A stretch of DNA of 64,000 nt from positions 184,283 through 248,282 of the forward strand of contig CACISX010000001.1 in NCBI GenBank assembly GCA_902589455.1, read 5' to 3'. The stretch comes from an uncultured Pelagibacteraceae bacterium. Its GTDB lineage: Bacteria > Pseudomonadota > Alphaproteobacteria > Pelagibacterales > Pelagibacteraceae. A program made the translations under genes and the position numbers. The number at the start of each line of letters is the position of its first letter. The stretch's first letter is position 1. Shown here piece after piece: positions 39,394-50,238 of this stretch. The notes below the pieces were generated by a model, which was not told where the DNA came from, did no database searches, and saw only the letters and a list, made by a program, of their open reading frames with translations.

Positions 39394-39921
39394 ATGATAC
39401 CTCAAAAAGTTAAAGATCACATTGAAGAATATATTAGCCAAGAAGTTTATGTCCAAATTGCTATAATCAAAGGTAAAGAAAAGGTTTCAACAAAAACAGC
39501 TATTGATAAATATTTTAACACAAATCATTTTAGAGATTTTTCAGAGGGCAAACCTTATTTTCATTTCATTGCTGGATTAAGAGATAAATGCCTTGGGAAA
39601 CTTAAGAATTCTCCTATGAGAGAAAAGGAAACTGAGGACGAGACTATTAAATTATTACAAAAAAAATTAAATGATTTAACTGATGATGAGCTTGAAGATA
39701 CTTATTGGGAAATAGAAACAGGAGAATTTTTTTCAGGAGAACAAATAAAAGAATTAGAAAAAAATTGCAGTGAACTAATTAAAGAGCTTAATCTTTCAAA
39801 TAAAAATAAAAAAGAGGTTCAAAAAACTATCATGAGTTTTTGTGAAAACTATGAAAAGTTGTGTCAAGAAAAATACCCAGAAGCTCCACTTCCACTAGAA
39901 ATATTAAAATCAGTAAATTAG
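39394..39921 (+). CDS. Hypothetical protein
   Basis: Intact 175 aa ORF, no recognised domain. Confidence 0.6.
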   Translation: MIPQKVKDHIEEYISQEVYVQIAIIKGKEKVSTKTAIDKYFNTNHFRDFSEGKPYFHFIAGLRDKCLGKLKNSPMREKETEDETIKLLQKKLNDLTDDELEDTYWEIETGEFFSGEQIKELEKNCSELIKELNLSNKNKKEVQKTIMSFCENYEKLCQEKYPEAPLPLEILKSVN

Positions 39922-39926
39922 TTTTT

Positions 39927-39966
39927 AAGGGTTGGCTCTTTAAGTGCATACCTAAAGAGCTCCCTT
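39927..39966. other. Stable hairpin in a 284-nt intergenic region
   Basis: AAGGG..GCTCTTTA - loop - TAAAGAGC.CCCTT (5+8 bp stem); no U-tract. Confidence 0.6.
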
Positions 39967-40205
39967 GCATTATCACTTTGCTATTATATTCCCAAGAGGA
40001 ATTTATTTTTCGTTATATTTTTGAAATGAAAAGCTGTTCAGCTAAGTATCAGGTGGTGAAAGTATTAACATAAACCTCCTTCTATAAAAAAGGTAATTAT
40101 AATTTATACAATTTCAATTAATTTATTTTAATTTCGAGCAAATATATTTATTGAATACAACCTATTGCTTTAGTAGATTCCCGCTAACCTAAATTACTTC
40201 CAAAA

Positions 40206-41063
40206 TTATTTTTTATTTATTAATTCACTAATAAAATTTTCACCGTAACCGTCATCAACAGCTTTTTGAAAATAATTTTTATTTACTTCAGCAACTTTTT
40301 CAGCTTCAGGAAAATCTTTTAACAAGTCTTGAATATAAGTTAAATCTTTTACGGAATTACTTGCCGTAAATTTAAATCCAGTAAAATCACCTTTTAACAG
40401 ATTATCAAAAACTCTATTAAGTGCTGCAGAATTTCCAGAACCAAGTTTTGCAACATCAAATACTTTTTTTAAATCTAAACCCATCTCTGTAGCACTTTTA
40501 GCTAAATGATTAACTAACGCAGCATTTCCAAGGGATAAAAAATTATTTAAAAGCTTAGATTTAGCTCCCATTCCAACAGGTCCAAAGTGAAAATATTCTT
40601 TACAGAAAAAATTAAAGTATGGTTTAGCAATTTTAAAATTTTCATCTGACGCTCCAACAATTCCTCCCAATATACCTTCCTCTGCTTGAACAGGTCCTCC
40701 CATTACAGGACATTCAACATAATTAATATTTTTTGCTTTGAATATTTTTTCAGTTTCAATTGAGCCAGTTTTGTTGTGAGTAGTGATATCAATAATTAAA
40801 GTTTTACTATCCAAAATATCAGATATTTTTTCAGAAATTAATTTTGCTATAGGAGTGTTGGTTACACACATAAACATTGCATCTAAATTTTTACTAGAAA
40901 AATCTCCAAAAGATTTTACTTCTTCAGCTCCATCGTTAACAATTTTCTCAATTGGTTTTCTATTTTTATTAGCAATGACAAAAAGATTATTTTTATGTTT
41001 TAAAATATTTTTGGCTATTCCGTAGCCCATATAACCAACACCAATAAATCCAATATTTTTCAT
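40206..41063 (-). CDS. 3-hydroxyisobutyrate dehydrogenase-family NAD(P)-dependent reductase
   Basis: IGFIGVGYMGYGIAKNI; VECPVMGGPVQAEEG. Confidence 0.88.
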   Translation of the reverse strand: MKNIGFIGVGYMGYGIAKNILKHKNNLFVIANKNRKPIEKIVNDGAEEVKSFGDFSSKNLDAMFMCVTNTPIAKLISEKISDILDSKTLIIDITTHNKTGSIETEKIFKAKNINYVECPVMGGPVQAEEGILGGIVGASDENFKIAKPYFNFFCKEYFHFGPVGMGAKSKLLNNFLSLGNAALVNHLAKSATEMGLDLKKVFDVAKLGSGNSAALNRVFDNLLKGDFTGFKFTASNSVKDLTYIQDLLKDFPEAEKVAEVNKNYFQKAVDDGYGENFISELINKK

Positions 41064-41077
41064 AATTATCTCGTCAA

Positions 41078-41944
41078 TTAACTTTTTTTAGTTCCTTCTG
41101 TTCGAATAAACATTATACCAAAAACTATAATTCCTATTACACCAACAATCTTATTATAATCGAATGGTACACCAAAAATTAAAAAATTTATAATTGTTGA
41201 CCAAACCAATTGAGAATATTGAAAATTTGTTACAAAAGATAAATTAGACAGCTGAATTGCATAAATAATCAAAGAATGGCTCACAAAACCTGCCGCACCA
41301 AGTAATATTAGATATAGCCAGAAGATATTTTTTTCCAATGGAACCCAATTAAAAAATATAAATACACTAAAAATAATTGCACCCAGAATAGAAGTATAAA
41401 AAATAGCAGCAAAAGGATCGTTATCACCTGATACTAATTTAGTAAAAAATTGATATAGAGCCCAGCAAATTGGTGGAACTATTGGAAAGATTAAATCAAC
41501 ACTAAATATTCTCATACTTGGCCCTAATGAGTAAATAATCGATCCAAAACTAAGCAACATCAAAATTATACCCTTAGGTGTTAATATATCTTTCAAAAAG
41601 TAAGCAGAAAGCAATGAAACAATTAATGGAGCTGTGAAGAAAACAACATAAATATCTACTAAATCAAATTTCTGTAAAGAATAAAACATAAACGAAGTAG
41701 CAGTAACCATTAAAGTTGATCTTATTATTTGAACTTTAAAATTTTTTTTTAAGTTTACTTTTGGTTTGAATATTAAAAAAAATATAATTAAAGAAATTAA
41801 GTGGAAAAAAAATCTTCCCCAAATTGCTTGAGTAATTGGCATTACAGTCCCAAGGTATTTTGCCATAGAGTCCATACAAACAAACATGAAAAAACCACCG
41901 GCAGCTAATAAAATTACATTAATTAATGATGTTTGTTGTGGCAC
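41078..41944 (-). CDS. EamA/DMT-family transporter
   Basis: 10-TM-like DMT protein; FVCMDSMAKYLG, AIWGRFFFHLI. Confidence 0.85.
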   Translation of the reverse strand: MPQQTSLINVILLAAGGFFMFVCMDSMAKYLGTVMPITQAIWGRFFFHLISLIIFFLIFKPKVNLKKNFKVQIIRSTLMVTATSFMFYSLQKFDLVDIYVVFFTAPLIVSLLSAYFLKDILTPKGIILMLLSFGSIIYSLGPSMRIFSVDLIFPIVPPICWALYQFFTKLVSGDNDPFAAIFYTSILGAIIFSVFIFFNWVPLEKNIFWLYLILLGAAGFVSHSLIIYAIQLSNLSFVTNFQYSQLVWSTIINFLIFGVPFDYNKIVGVIGIIVFGIMFIRTEGTKKS

Positions 41945-41956
41945 AGGAAATATTAA

Positions 41957-43462
41957 TTACATTACAACGCCAACTTGCCAAGGATTAAACTCCTCGTCAC
42001 CGTAGCCGTTGATTTCACTTTTTGATTTATTTCCTGAAGCAGTATTTACAACTAATTCAAATATTTTTTGTCCGACCTCTTCAACTTTTTCTTTCCCTTC
42101 AGCTATGGTTCCACAGTTGATATCCATATCCTCAGACATTCTTTCAAACATCGCAGAGTTTGTTGAAAGTTTTAAACTTGGAACTGGTTTGCAACCAAAG
42201 CAAGATCCACGTCCAGTTGTAAAACAAATTACATTTGCACCTGATGCGACTTGACCTGTAACTGATACAGGATCATAACCAGGTGAATCCATAAAATTAA
42301 AACCTTTGTTTTTTAAAGGTTCTGCATAATGTAATACATCTTGAAGAATAGAGTTTCCTCCTTTTGCAACAGCACCTAAAGATTTTTCTAATATAGTAGT
42401 AAGACCACCTTTTTTATTTCCTGGTGCTGGATTGTTATCCATTGAACTATTATTAATTGAAGTGTAATGCCTCCACCATTCAATTCTTTTAATTAACTTA
42501 TCAGCGGTCTCTTGCGAGTTAGCTCTATTAATTAACAAATGTTCAGCACCATAAATCTCTGGAGTTTCAGATAAAATTGCACTTCCACCTTTTTTAACCA
42601 ATAGATCTGCCGCCACTCCTAAAGCAGGATTTGCAGTTATTCCCGAATACCCATCAGAACCTCCACATTGAAGAGCTAAAGTTAAGTGACTTACTGGTTG
42701 AGAAGTTCTTTGGACGTTATTTGCTTCAGAAAGTAAATTTTTAATTTGTGATAATACTTTATCTACAATTTTTTTAGTTCCACCCTCATCTTGAATTGTC
42801 AAAAAATGAATTCGGTTATGTTTCTTTAAAGACTCGTCAAATAAACTTACTTGTGCACATTCACATCCAAGACCAATAACAAAAACATGAGAAAAGTTTG
42901 GATGATTTTTAAATCCGTCTATAGTTCTTTGGAAAATTTGCATTCCCTCACTTTCTGTATTCATTCCACATCCAGTAGAGTGAGTAATTGGAACTATACC
43001 ATCAATGTTTGGATAATCTTTTAAAATGTCAGAATATTTAATTTTTTCAACAATCATTTTAGTAACAGTTGCTGAGCAATTTACGGTACTCACTATTCCA
43101 ATATAATTTCTAGTAGCGACCTGTTCATTATCTCTTAATATTCCATTGAAGAAGGTATCTACTTTTTCATCAATAATGTGCTTTTTATTTGTAACTTTAA
43201 AATCTCTTTTGAACTCTTTAAATTCTAAATTATGCGAATGAACATGTTGTCCAGGTTTGATGTCATCTAATGCAAAGCCAATAATTTGATCATATTTAAT
43301 GATTGGATCACCTTTTTTAATTGTTTTTAAACAAACTTTGTGTCCAAAAGGGATTGGATCGATAGTGCTAATCTCATGACCTTCAATTTTAGTTTTTTCA
43401 GGAATAATAAATTGGCTTACGCCCACATTGTCATTCTTATTTAAAACTATTAGATTATTCAT
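41957..43462 (-). CDS. UxaA-family altronate/galactarate dehydratase
   Basis: SAF-like N-term; ALQCGGSDGYSGITANPALG; FTTGRGSCFGCKPVPSLKL. Confidence 0.9.
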   Translation of the reverse strand: MNNLIVLNKNDNVGVSQFIIPEKTKIEGHEISTIDPIPFGHKVCLKTIKKGDPIIKYDQIIGFALDDIKPGQHVHSHNLEFKEFKRDFKVTNKKHIIDEKVDTFFNGILRDNEQVATRNYIGIVSTVNCSATVTKMIVEKIKYSDILKDYPNIDGIVPITHSTGCGMNTESEGMQIFQRTIDGFKNHPNFSHVFVIGLGCECAQVSLFDESLKKHNRIHFLTIQDEGGTKKIVDKVLSQIKNLLSEANNVQRTSQPVSHLTLALQCGGSDGYSGITANPALGVAADLLVKKGGSAILSETPEIYGAEHLLINRANSQETADKLIKRIEWWRHYTSINNSSMDNNPAPGNKKGGLTTILEKSLGAVAKGGNSILQDVLHYAEPLKNKGFNFMDSPGYDPVSVTGQVASGANVICFTTGRGSCFGCKPVPSLKLSTNSAMFERMSEDMDINCGTIAEGKEKVEEVGQKIFELVVNTASGNKSKSEINGYGDEEFNPWQVGVVM

Positions 43463-43508
43463 AAAATTATTATATAACTATAAATCTAAACAGACCATTA
43501 TTTAAATT

Positions 43509-45293
43509 ATGCCTAAAAAAAGAAAAAAAAGTTTCAGAAGTCAACAATGGTTTAATAATCCAAAAAACCCTGACATGACAGCTTTATATCTGGAAAGATA
43601 TTTAAATTATGGTCTTACAAGAAAAGAATTGCAATCTGGAAATCCAATTATAGGAATAGCTCAATCCGGAAGTGATCTTTCTCCATGCAATAGGCATTTT
43701 ATGTCTTTGAGCAAAAGAATAAAAGATGGAATAAGAAGAGCAGGTGGTATACCCATGGAATTTCCTACTCACCCAATTCAAGAAACTGGAAAAAGACCAA
43801 CAGCAATGTTGGATAGAAATCTTTCTTACTTATCACTAGTGGAAGTTTTATATGGATATCCAATTGATGGAGTTATCTTAACAACAGGATGTGACAAAAC
43901 TACACCAGCAGCTTTGATGGCTGCAGCCACTGTAAACATTCCTGCAATAGTTTTATCAGGTGGTCCAATGTTAGATGGAGTTTACAAAGGAAAGTTAGCC
44001 GGGTCAGGAATGGTAGTTTGGGAAGCTAGAAAAATGTTAGCCAAAGGAGAAATTAAATACGAGGAATTTATGGATATGGTTGCATCGTCTGCACCAAGTG
44101 CTGGGCACTGTAATACCATGGGAACAGCTTCTTCAATGAACTCTGTAGCAGAAGCATTAGGAATGTCTTTACCAGGAGGTGCAGTTATTCCGGCTCCTTA
44201 TAGAGAAAGAGAGCAAATTTCTTATGAAACTGGGAAAAGAATTGTTGGTATGGTTCATGAGGATTTAACTCCATCAAAAATTTTGACACGTAAAGCTTTT
44301 GAAAATGCAGTCGTAGTTGCGAGTGCTATTGGTGGATCTAGTAATTGTACAGCTCATCTAAGCGCTATTGCAAAACATATGGGAATTAAATTTAATCTTT
44401 CTGATTGGCAAAAACTTGGGCACAAGATTCCTTTATTGGTGAATTGCCAACCTGCAGGAGAATACTTAATGGAAAGTTTTCACAGAGCTGGAGCAATACC
44501 TGCTGTTATGAAAGAATTAATTAAAAACAAAAAAATTCATACAAAAATAAAGACAGTCACAGGAAAAACTGTAGGTGAAAATTTAAGAAAGAAAGTTGAT
44601 GTAGATAGCAAAGTAATTAAATCATTTAAGAATGCATTGACTGAAAAAGCTGGTTTTTTAGTTATGAAAAGTAATTTTTTTTCATCAGCTATCATGAAAA
44701 CATCTGTAATTAGTAAAGAATTTAAAGATCAATATTTATCAAATCCTAAACACCCGAATGTTTTTGAATGTAAAGCTATAGTTTTTGAGGGTCCTGAGGA
44801 TTATCACAAAAGACTTAATGATAAGAAGTTAAAAATAGATGAAAACTCGATATTAATTATTAGAGGTTGTGGACCTGTTGGCTATCCTGGATCAGCTGAA
44901 GTAGTTAACATGCAACCACCAGACAGATTATTAAAAAAAGGAATAAGACATTTACCAACTCTTGGAGATGGAAGACAGAGCGGAACATCAGAGAGCCCAT
45001 CAATACTTCATGTTTCACCAGAGTCAGCGGTAGGTGGAGATCTAGGTATTATCAAAACTTACGACAAAATAAAAATAGACTTAAATAAAAGAAGAGTTGA
45101 TTTATTGATTTCTCAAGCCGAATTTAAAAAACGAAGAAAAAACAAAAAAGTATTTAAACCAAAAAACCAAACTCCTTGGCAGGAGATATTTAGAAATACT
45201 GTTGGTCAATTAGATGATGGTGCATGTATTAATTCAAGAGGTAAATATTTAGACATATCGCATACGAAAGGCATACCAAGAGATTCTCACTAA
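43509..45293 (+). CDS. IlvD/Edd-family dehydratase (sugar acid type)
   Basis: TGCDKTTPAALMAAATVNIPAIVLSGGPMLDG; AGHCNTMGTASSMNSVAEALG. Confidence 0.92.
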   Translation: MPKKRKKSFRSQQWFNNPKNPDMTALYLERYLNYGLTRKELQSGNPIIGIAQSGSDLSPCNRHFMSLSKRIKDGIRRAGGIPMEFPTHPIQETGKRPTAMLDRNLSYLSLVEVLYGYPIDGVILTTGCDKTTPAALMAAATVNIPAIVLSGGPMLDGVYKGKLAGSGMVVWEARKMLAKGEIKYEEFMDMVASSAPSAGHCNTMGTASSMNSVAEALGMSLPGGAVIPAPYREREQISYETGKRIVGMVHEDLTPSKILTRKAFENAVVVASAIGGSSNCTAHLSAIAKHMGIKFNLSDWQKLGHKIPLLVNCQPAGEYLMESFHRAGAIPAVMKELIKNKKIHTKIKTVTGKTVGENLRKKVDVDSKVIKSFKNALTEKAGFLVMKSNFFSSAIMKTSVISKEFKDQYLSNPKHPNVFECKAIVFEGPEDYHKRLNDKKLKIDENSILIIRGCGPVGYPGSAEVVNMQPPDRLLKKGIRHLPTLGDGRQSGTSESPSILHVSPESAVGGDLGIIKTYDKIKIDLNKRRVDLLISQAEFKKRRKNKKVFKPKNQTPWQEIFRNTVGQLDDGACINSRGKYLDISHTKGIPRDSH

Positions 45294-45294
45294 T

Positions 45295-46263
45295 ATGAAG
45301 CCAAAAATATTAGTTTCTAGAAAAATATCAGATTTAGCAGAAGAAAAACTTCAAAAAGAGTTTGATGCGACCCTTAATCCAAAAGACGAACCTATTCCAG
45401 AAAGTGAATTAATAAAAATAGTTAATGATTATGATGGAATGATTTCAACTGGTTTTGATAAAATTGGTGAAAATTTTTTTAATAATTTAAGTGGCAAATT
45501 AAAAATTATAGCTCAAGTAGGTGTTGGTTATGATAATATTTCAATTAAATCAGCAAAAGAAAAAAAAATTAAAGTAACAAATACTCCAAATGTATTAAAT
45601 GAGGCAGTTGCAGAAACTACAATTCTTTTGATTTTAGCTGCATCAAGAAGAATTGGTGAAGCATATAATTTAGTAAAATCAGACAATTGGAAAAATCAAA
45701 AACCTGACCTAACTAAATTTATGATTGGAAATTCTGTTACAGGTAAAACTTTAGGCATTATTGGAATGGGTCGTATTGGCAGAATAACAGCAAAAGCTGC
45801 AAAAGCTTTTGGGATGAATATAATTTACTTTAACAGAAATAAGCTTTCAAATGATTTAGAGAATGGCGCAAAATATTTTTCCGATATAAGAAAAATGCTG
45901 CCAGAATGTGACTTTATTAGCATACACACACCGGCAACCGCTGAGACCAAACATATTCTTAACTCGTCGACAATAAGCTTGTTGCCAAAACATGCTGTGG
46001 TTATAAATACCTCAAGAGGATCAACTATTGATGATGATGCTTTAATAGATGCACTCAAAAATAAAAAAATTTATGCAGCAGGTTTAGATGTTTTCAATAA
46101 CGAACCAAATTTAGATAAAAGATATTTAAATTTAGATAATTGTTTTGTTTTACCTCATATAGGAAGCGCTACACATGAGACAAGATTAGCCATGAGTATG
46201 ATGGCTGTAGATAATATTTATTGTTTTTTCAACAAAAACAATCTTATTTCAGAAGTAGTTTAG
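45295..46263 (+). CDS. D-2-hydroxyacid dehydrogenase (glyoxylate/hydroxypyruvate reductase-like)
   Basis: GKTLGIIGMGRIGRITAKAAKAFGM; INTSRGSTIDDDAL; LPHIGSAT. Confidence 0.9.
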   Translation: MKPKILVSRKISDLAEEKLQKEFDATLNPKDEPIPESELIKIVNDYDGMISTGFDKIGENFFNNLSGKLKIIAQVGVGYDNISIKSAKEKKIKVTNTPNVLNEAVAETTILLILAASRRIGEAYNLVKSDNWKNQKPDLTKFMIGNSVTGKTLGIIGMGRIGRITAKAAKAFGMNIIYFNRNKLSNDLENGAKYFSDIRKMLPECDFISIHTPATAETKHILNSSTISLLPKHAVVINTSRGSTIDDDALIDALKNKKIYAAGLDVFNNEPNLDKRYLNLDNCFVLPHIGSATHETRLAMSMMAVDNIYCFFNKNNLISEVV

Positions 46264-46385
46264 AACAACTCTAAGTTGTGTGTTTAGAGAATATATATAA
46301 TTTCTATATATAAGTTAAATGAATACGTTGATATAAAAAATCTTTTGTGATTAACTTTCAAAAAAACATAAACGAGAGGAAGATA

Positions 46386-47402
46386 ATGTTTAAACTTATA
46401 TCTAAAACTATAGCAACAGTAGCTATTGTTTCAGTTGCTTTATTTGGCTCTGCAAATGCAAAGACTTTAAAGATTGAAACACACTTTACTGCTAGTTCAC
46501 CAAATGGTGAAGTTGCAGCTCAATTCGCTAAAAACGTAGAAGAGTTTTCTGGCGGAAGCTTAAAAATACAAATGTTCTATTCATCATCAGTAACTGGAAA
46601 ATCTGCTGAGGTATTTAACTCTGCACAAACTGGAATTATCGATTGTGATATGACTGGTGCAGGTTACCAAACTGGTAAAAATGCAGCATTCCAATTCGCA
46701 GGTGATGTAATGGGAGGATACGATAACCCATATCAACAATATGAATTCTTGAATTTCCCAGGAGCTCAAGAAGCAGTTGATGCACTTTACAACAAATATG
46801 GAATGACTTTAATTGGTTGGTGGATACCAGGACATGAGTCTTTAATATCTAGCAGACCAATTCCAGATGTTGCTTCATTGAAAGACTTTAAATTCAGATC
46901 ACCTCCAGGAATGGAAAGTATGATCTTTACTACATTAGGTGCTAAACCAATTGTCATGGACTTTGGTGAAGTTCCTACAGCTTTACAAACTGGTCTTATC
47001 GATGGTGCTGACTATTCATCTTTAGCAACTAACTATGCAGGTGGACACTATGAGCAAAATAAATATGCTACATATCCAGGTTTCCACTCTATGCCAGCTG
47101 ACCACTTAGCTTGTAACACTAAAGTTTGGAACAAGTTAAAACCTCATGAAAAAGGTGCGATGAAAGCTGGAATAGAAATTGCTGGAAGAACTATTACTAG
47201 CTTAGTTGAAAGAAAAAATGCAGAAGCTGTTAAAGCTTTAAATGAGATGGGAGTTACTCTTCACGACTGGTCTAGAGAAGACAGACTTAAATTCAGACAA
47301 GCTGCTTTGGGAGCTTGGGAAGAATGGAAGAAAAAATCTCCAGAAGCTGCTGCTCTTATAGAAATACATACAGCTTATATGAAAGCTAATGGTATTATGT
47401 AA
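46386..47402 (+). CDS. TRAP transporter substrate-binding protein (DctP family)
   Basis: ORF track starts at 46347; ATG at 46386 follows GAGAGGAAG and gives signal peptide MFKLISKTIATVAIVSVALFGSANA; FRSPPGMESMIFTTLGAKPI. Confidence 0.9.
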   Translation: MFKLISKTIATVAIVSVALFGSANAKTLKIETHFTASSPNGEVAAQFAKNVEEFSGGSLKIQMFYSSSVTGKSAEVFNSAQTGIIDCDMTGAGYQTGKNAAFQFAGDVMGGYDNPYQQYEFLNFPGAQEAVDALYNKYGMTLIGWWIPGHESLISSRPIPDVASLKDFKFRSPPGMESMIFTTLGAKPIVMDFGEVPTALQTGLIDGADYSSLATNYAGGHYEQNKYATYPGFHSMPADHLACNTKVWNKLKPHEKGAMKAGIEIAGRTITSLVERKNAEAVKALNEMGVTLHDWSREDRLKFRQAALGAWEEWKKKSPEAAALIEIHTAYMKANGIM

Positions 47403-47421
47403 TTAAGAGTACCAAAAATTT

Positions 47422-47443
47422 GAAGGGCCTGAAAAGGCCCTTC
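47422..47443 (+). other. Hairpin between TRAP substrate-binding protein and small TM subunit
   Basis: Perfect 8-bp stem GAAGGGCC/GGCCCTTC, TGAAAA loop; T-run a few nt downstream (CTAATCAAATTTTTTT). Confidence 0.8.
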
Positions 47444-47462
47444 TAATCAAATTTTTTTAACT

Positions 47463-48047
47463 ATGCGTGATAAGGATTTACAAGATAAACAATTAAAAGA
47501 ACAAAGTGAAAAAGTTGCAAGTAAAGACGACTTTCCAATAAATTGGATTGATAGAATTTCCCTATTTTTAAGTCATACAATTAAATACCTAATCCCAATA
47601 ATAGTGATTGTGATGATGTATGAAATTTTTATGAGATATGTCTTATTCAAACCAACATTATGGGCCAATGAACTATGCTTGTGGTTAGCTGGTGTTTGTT
47701 ATTTGGTTGGAGGAATATATGCTACAAGACTCAGAAGTCATATTAGAATAGTGTTACTATATGACTATGTAAGTAGGCCAACACAAAGAATTTTTGATTT
47801 AATTAGTACCCTAATAATTGTTATTTTTGCTGCAGCGGTAATTTACGGTGGTATGGAAGATGCATACAGATCATTCATAAATTGGGAAAGATTTGCAACT
47901 TATTGGGATCCACCAATTCCTGCTACTATGAAACCACTAACATTAATTTGTATATTTCTAATTGCTCTTCAATCGGTAAATAATTTAATTATTGACTGGA
48001 AAAATCCTAAAGAAAAACAATACCAACCTGCCAAAGACTTAAAATAA
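47463..48047 (+). CDS. TRAP transporter small permease (DctQ family)
   Basis: 4-TM-like; NELCLWLAGVCYLVGGIYATRLRSHIRI. Confidence 0.85.
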   Translation: MRDKDLQDKQLKEQSEKVASKDDFPINWIDRISLFLSHTIKYLIPIIVIVMMYEIFMRYVLFKPTLWANELCLWLAGVCYLVGGIYATRLRSHIRIVLLYDYVSRPTQRIFDLISTLIIVIFAAAVIYGGMEDAYRSFINWERFATYWDPPIPATMKPLTLICIFLIALQSVNNLIIDWKNPKEKQYQPAKDLK

Positions 48048-48049
48048 AA

Positions 48050-49372
48050 ATGGAATTTGAGATAGGAACACTCTCGATAATACTTATAGTTGGATTATTA
48101 GCATTAATATCAATAGGTGTTCCTATGGGTTTTGCCTCAGGTTTTATGGGGGCGGTACTCGTATTTTTATATATTGGTGAGCACGCGTTAGGTATTTTAC
48201 TTTCAAGATATTATTCTCTTGTTGTTACTTATTCCTTTTTATCGGTTCCTTTATTTATATTTATGGCCTCCTTACTTGAACGCTCGAATATAGCCAGAGA
48301 TCTATATGATGCTTTAAATGCCTGGTTAAGAAAAACAAGAGGTGGAGTGGGAGTGGTAACTGCGATCATGGCAACGATCATGGCTGCGATGAGTGGAATT
48401 ATTGGAGGAGAAATAGTTTTGTTAGGGTTGATTGCACTCCCTCAGATGCTGAGATTAAAATATGACCAGGATATGTCTATTGGTATTATTTGTGCATCAG
48501 GTTCATTAGGTACAATGATACCTCCATCTATTGTTTTGATTATTTATGGATTAACAACAGAAACTTCAATTACGATGTTATTTCAAGAAGCTATTGTTCC
48601 AGGTTTAATGATTTCAGGTTTAATAATTACATACATTCTTATTCGAACAAGATTACAACCACATCTTGCACCATTAAGTGATGAACCAGCTTTAACTTTA
48701 AAAGAAAAAATGTCATACCTGCCAGGTCTTTTACCACCAATTGGTATAGTAATAATAGTTTTAGGTTCAATTTATTCTGGTATGACTGGAATTACCGAAG
48801 CGGCTGGAATGGGTGTCGTTGCAACATTAATCATTATTTTTGCTAGAAAAGAACTTACTTGGTTTTTATTTAAAGATGCATTGGTGAGAACTTTTAAAGC
48901 TTCAGGTACTATTTTAACAATTACTTTTGGTGCTACAGTTTTAGCTGGAGCTTACTCTCTTGCAGGTGGTCCGACTTATGTAGCTGAAACAATTTTAGCT
49001 TATGATTTAAAACCAATGTATTTAATTTTCATGATGCAAATAATGTTTTTAATAATGGGAGCATTTATGGATTGGGTTGGAATTGTATTATTAGCGATGC
49101 CAGTATTTTTGCCAATAGTTTTAGCTCTTGGATTTGATCCAATATGGTTTGGAATTTTATTTTGTGTAAATATGCAGGTTTCATTTTTAAGCCCTCCATT
49201 TGGTCCTGCAGCTTTCTATTTAAAATCAGTTGCACCTCCACATATTTCATTAACAGATATTTTTAGAGGTTTTGCTCCATTTATAGTAATTCAATTAATT
49301 GTTTTAGCTTGTGTAATGTTTTTTCCAGAAGCAATGACGCAAAATTTTCACGAATTTAAACCAAGACCATGA
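48050..49372 (+). CDS. TRAP transporter large permease (DctM family)
   Basis: GVPMGFASGF; SGSLGTMIPPSIVLIIYG; NMQVSFLSPPFGPAAFYLK. Confidence 0.93.
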   Translation: MEFEIGTLSIILIVGLLALISIGVPMGFASGFMGAVLVFLYIGEHALGILLSRYYSLVVTYSFLSVPLFIFMASLLERSNIARDLYDALNAWLRKTRGGVGVVTAIMATIMAAMSGIIGGEIVLLGLIALPQMLRLKYDQDMSIGIICASGSLGTMIPPSIVLIIYGLTTETSITMLFQEAIVPGLMISGLIITYILIRTRLQPHLAPLSDEPALTLKEKMSYLPGLLPPIGIVIIVLGSIYSGMTGITEAAGMGVVATLIIIFARKELTWFLFKDALVRTFKASGTILTITFGATVLAGAYSLAGGPTYVAETILAYDLKPMYLIFMMQIMFLIMGAFMDWVGIVLLAMPVFLPIVLALGFDPIWFGILFCVNMQVSFLSPPFGPAAFYLKSVAPPHISLTDIFRGFAPFIVIQLIVLACVMFFPEAMTQNFHEFKPRP

Positions 49373-50238
49373 TTAAAATAGGCTTTATTGGAACAGGCCT
49401 AATGGGTCTCCCAATGGCAAAAAACTTATTAAAATCAGGGTTTAATTTAAAAGCATACAATCGTTCAATTAACAAAGCTGAACCTTTAAAAGAGCTTGGC
49501 GCAGAAGTATCAAAAACTTTAAGAGAAGTAGTTAAAGATAATGATTTTATAATTACAATGTTAACAGACGATGTTGCTATTGATGCAATAATGAGCAATT
49601 CAGACTTTTTAGATAATTTAAAATCTGGATCAACAGTTATCGATATGAGTTCAATTAAACCAACTACTGCAAAAAAGTATGGAGATATTTTAAAATCTAA
49701 AAAAATAAATTATTTAGATGCACCTGTTTCTGGAGGAACTATTGGAGCTGAAGAAGCTTCTTTAGCCATTATGGTTGGTGGTGATCAAAGTGTTTTCGAT
49801 AAATCTGTTAATATTTTAAAAGCTATGGGAAACCCAACATTAGTAGGACCTATAGGTAGCGGCCAAGTTTCAAAGTTAGCTAATCAAATTGTAGTAGGAG
49901 TTACAATAGGAGCAGTTGCAGAGGCGATAACATTATGTGAAAAAGCAGGTGCAGATCCAATTAAACTAATTAAAGCTCTTACTGGAGGTTGGGCAGATAG
50001 TAAAATTTTACAAACACATGGAAAAAGAATGATTGATAAAGATTTTAGTCCAAAAGGCAAAACATCAACTCATTTAAAAGATATGAACAACATTTTAGAG
50101 TGTGCAAATTTATATAATACACATTTACCTATTTCAAATTTGGTAAAAGAAATGTATAAAACTTTAGTCGATAATGGTCATGGAAATACAGATCATAGTT
50201 CACTTTATAATGAAATCGAAAGGATAAATAAAAAATGA
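49369..50238 (+). CDS. 3-hydroxyisobutyrate dehydrogenase / tartronate semialdehyde reductase-like
   Basis: IGFIGTGLMGLPMAKNLLKSG; LDAPVSGGTIGAEEASLAIMVGG. Confidence 0.9.
   Translation: MIKIGFIGTGLMGLPMAKNLLKSGFNLKAYNRSINKAEPLKELGAEVSKTLREVVKDNDFIITMLTDDVAIDAIMSNSDFLDNLKSGSTVIDMSSIKPTTAKKYGDILKSKKINYLDAPVSGGTIGAEEASLAIMVGGDQSVFDKSVNILKAMGNPTLVGPIGSGQVSKLANQIVVGVTIGAVAEAITLCEKAGADPIKLIKALTGGWADSKILQTHGKRMIDKDFSPKGKTSTHLKDMNNILECANLYNTHLPISNLVKEMYKTLVDNGHGNTDHSSLYNEIERINKK

Noticed and set aside
40042-40071. Possible minus-strand leader peptide MLILSPPDT* behind an AAGGAGG
   Set aside because: SD-to-ATG spacing is only 3 nt and there is no downstream gene on that strand to attenuate; the next gene is convergent.
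39861-40073. 70-aa plus-strand ORF at the end of the hypothetical gene
   Set aside because: Runs into the structured intergenic region, no RBS or recognisable motif.
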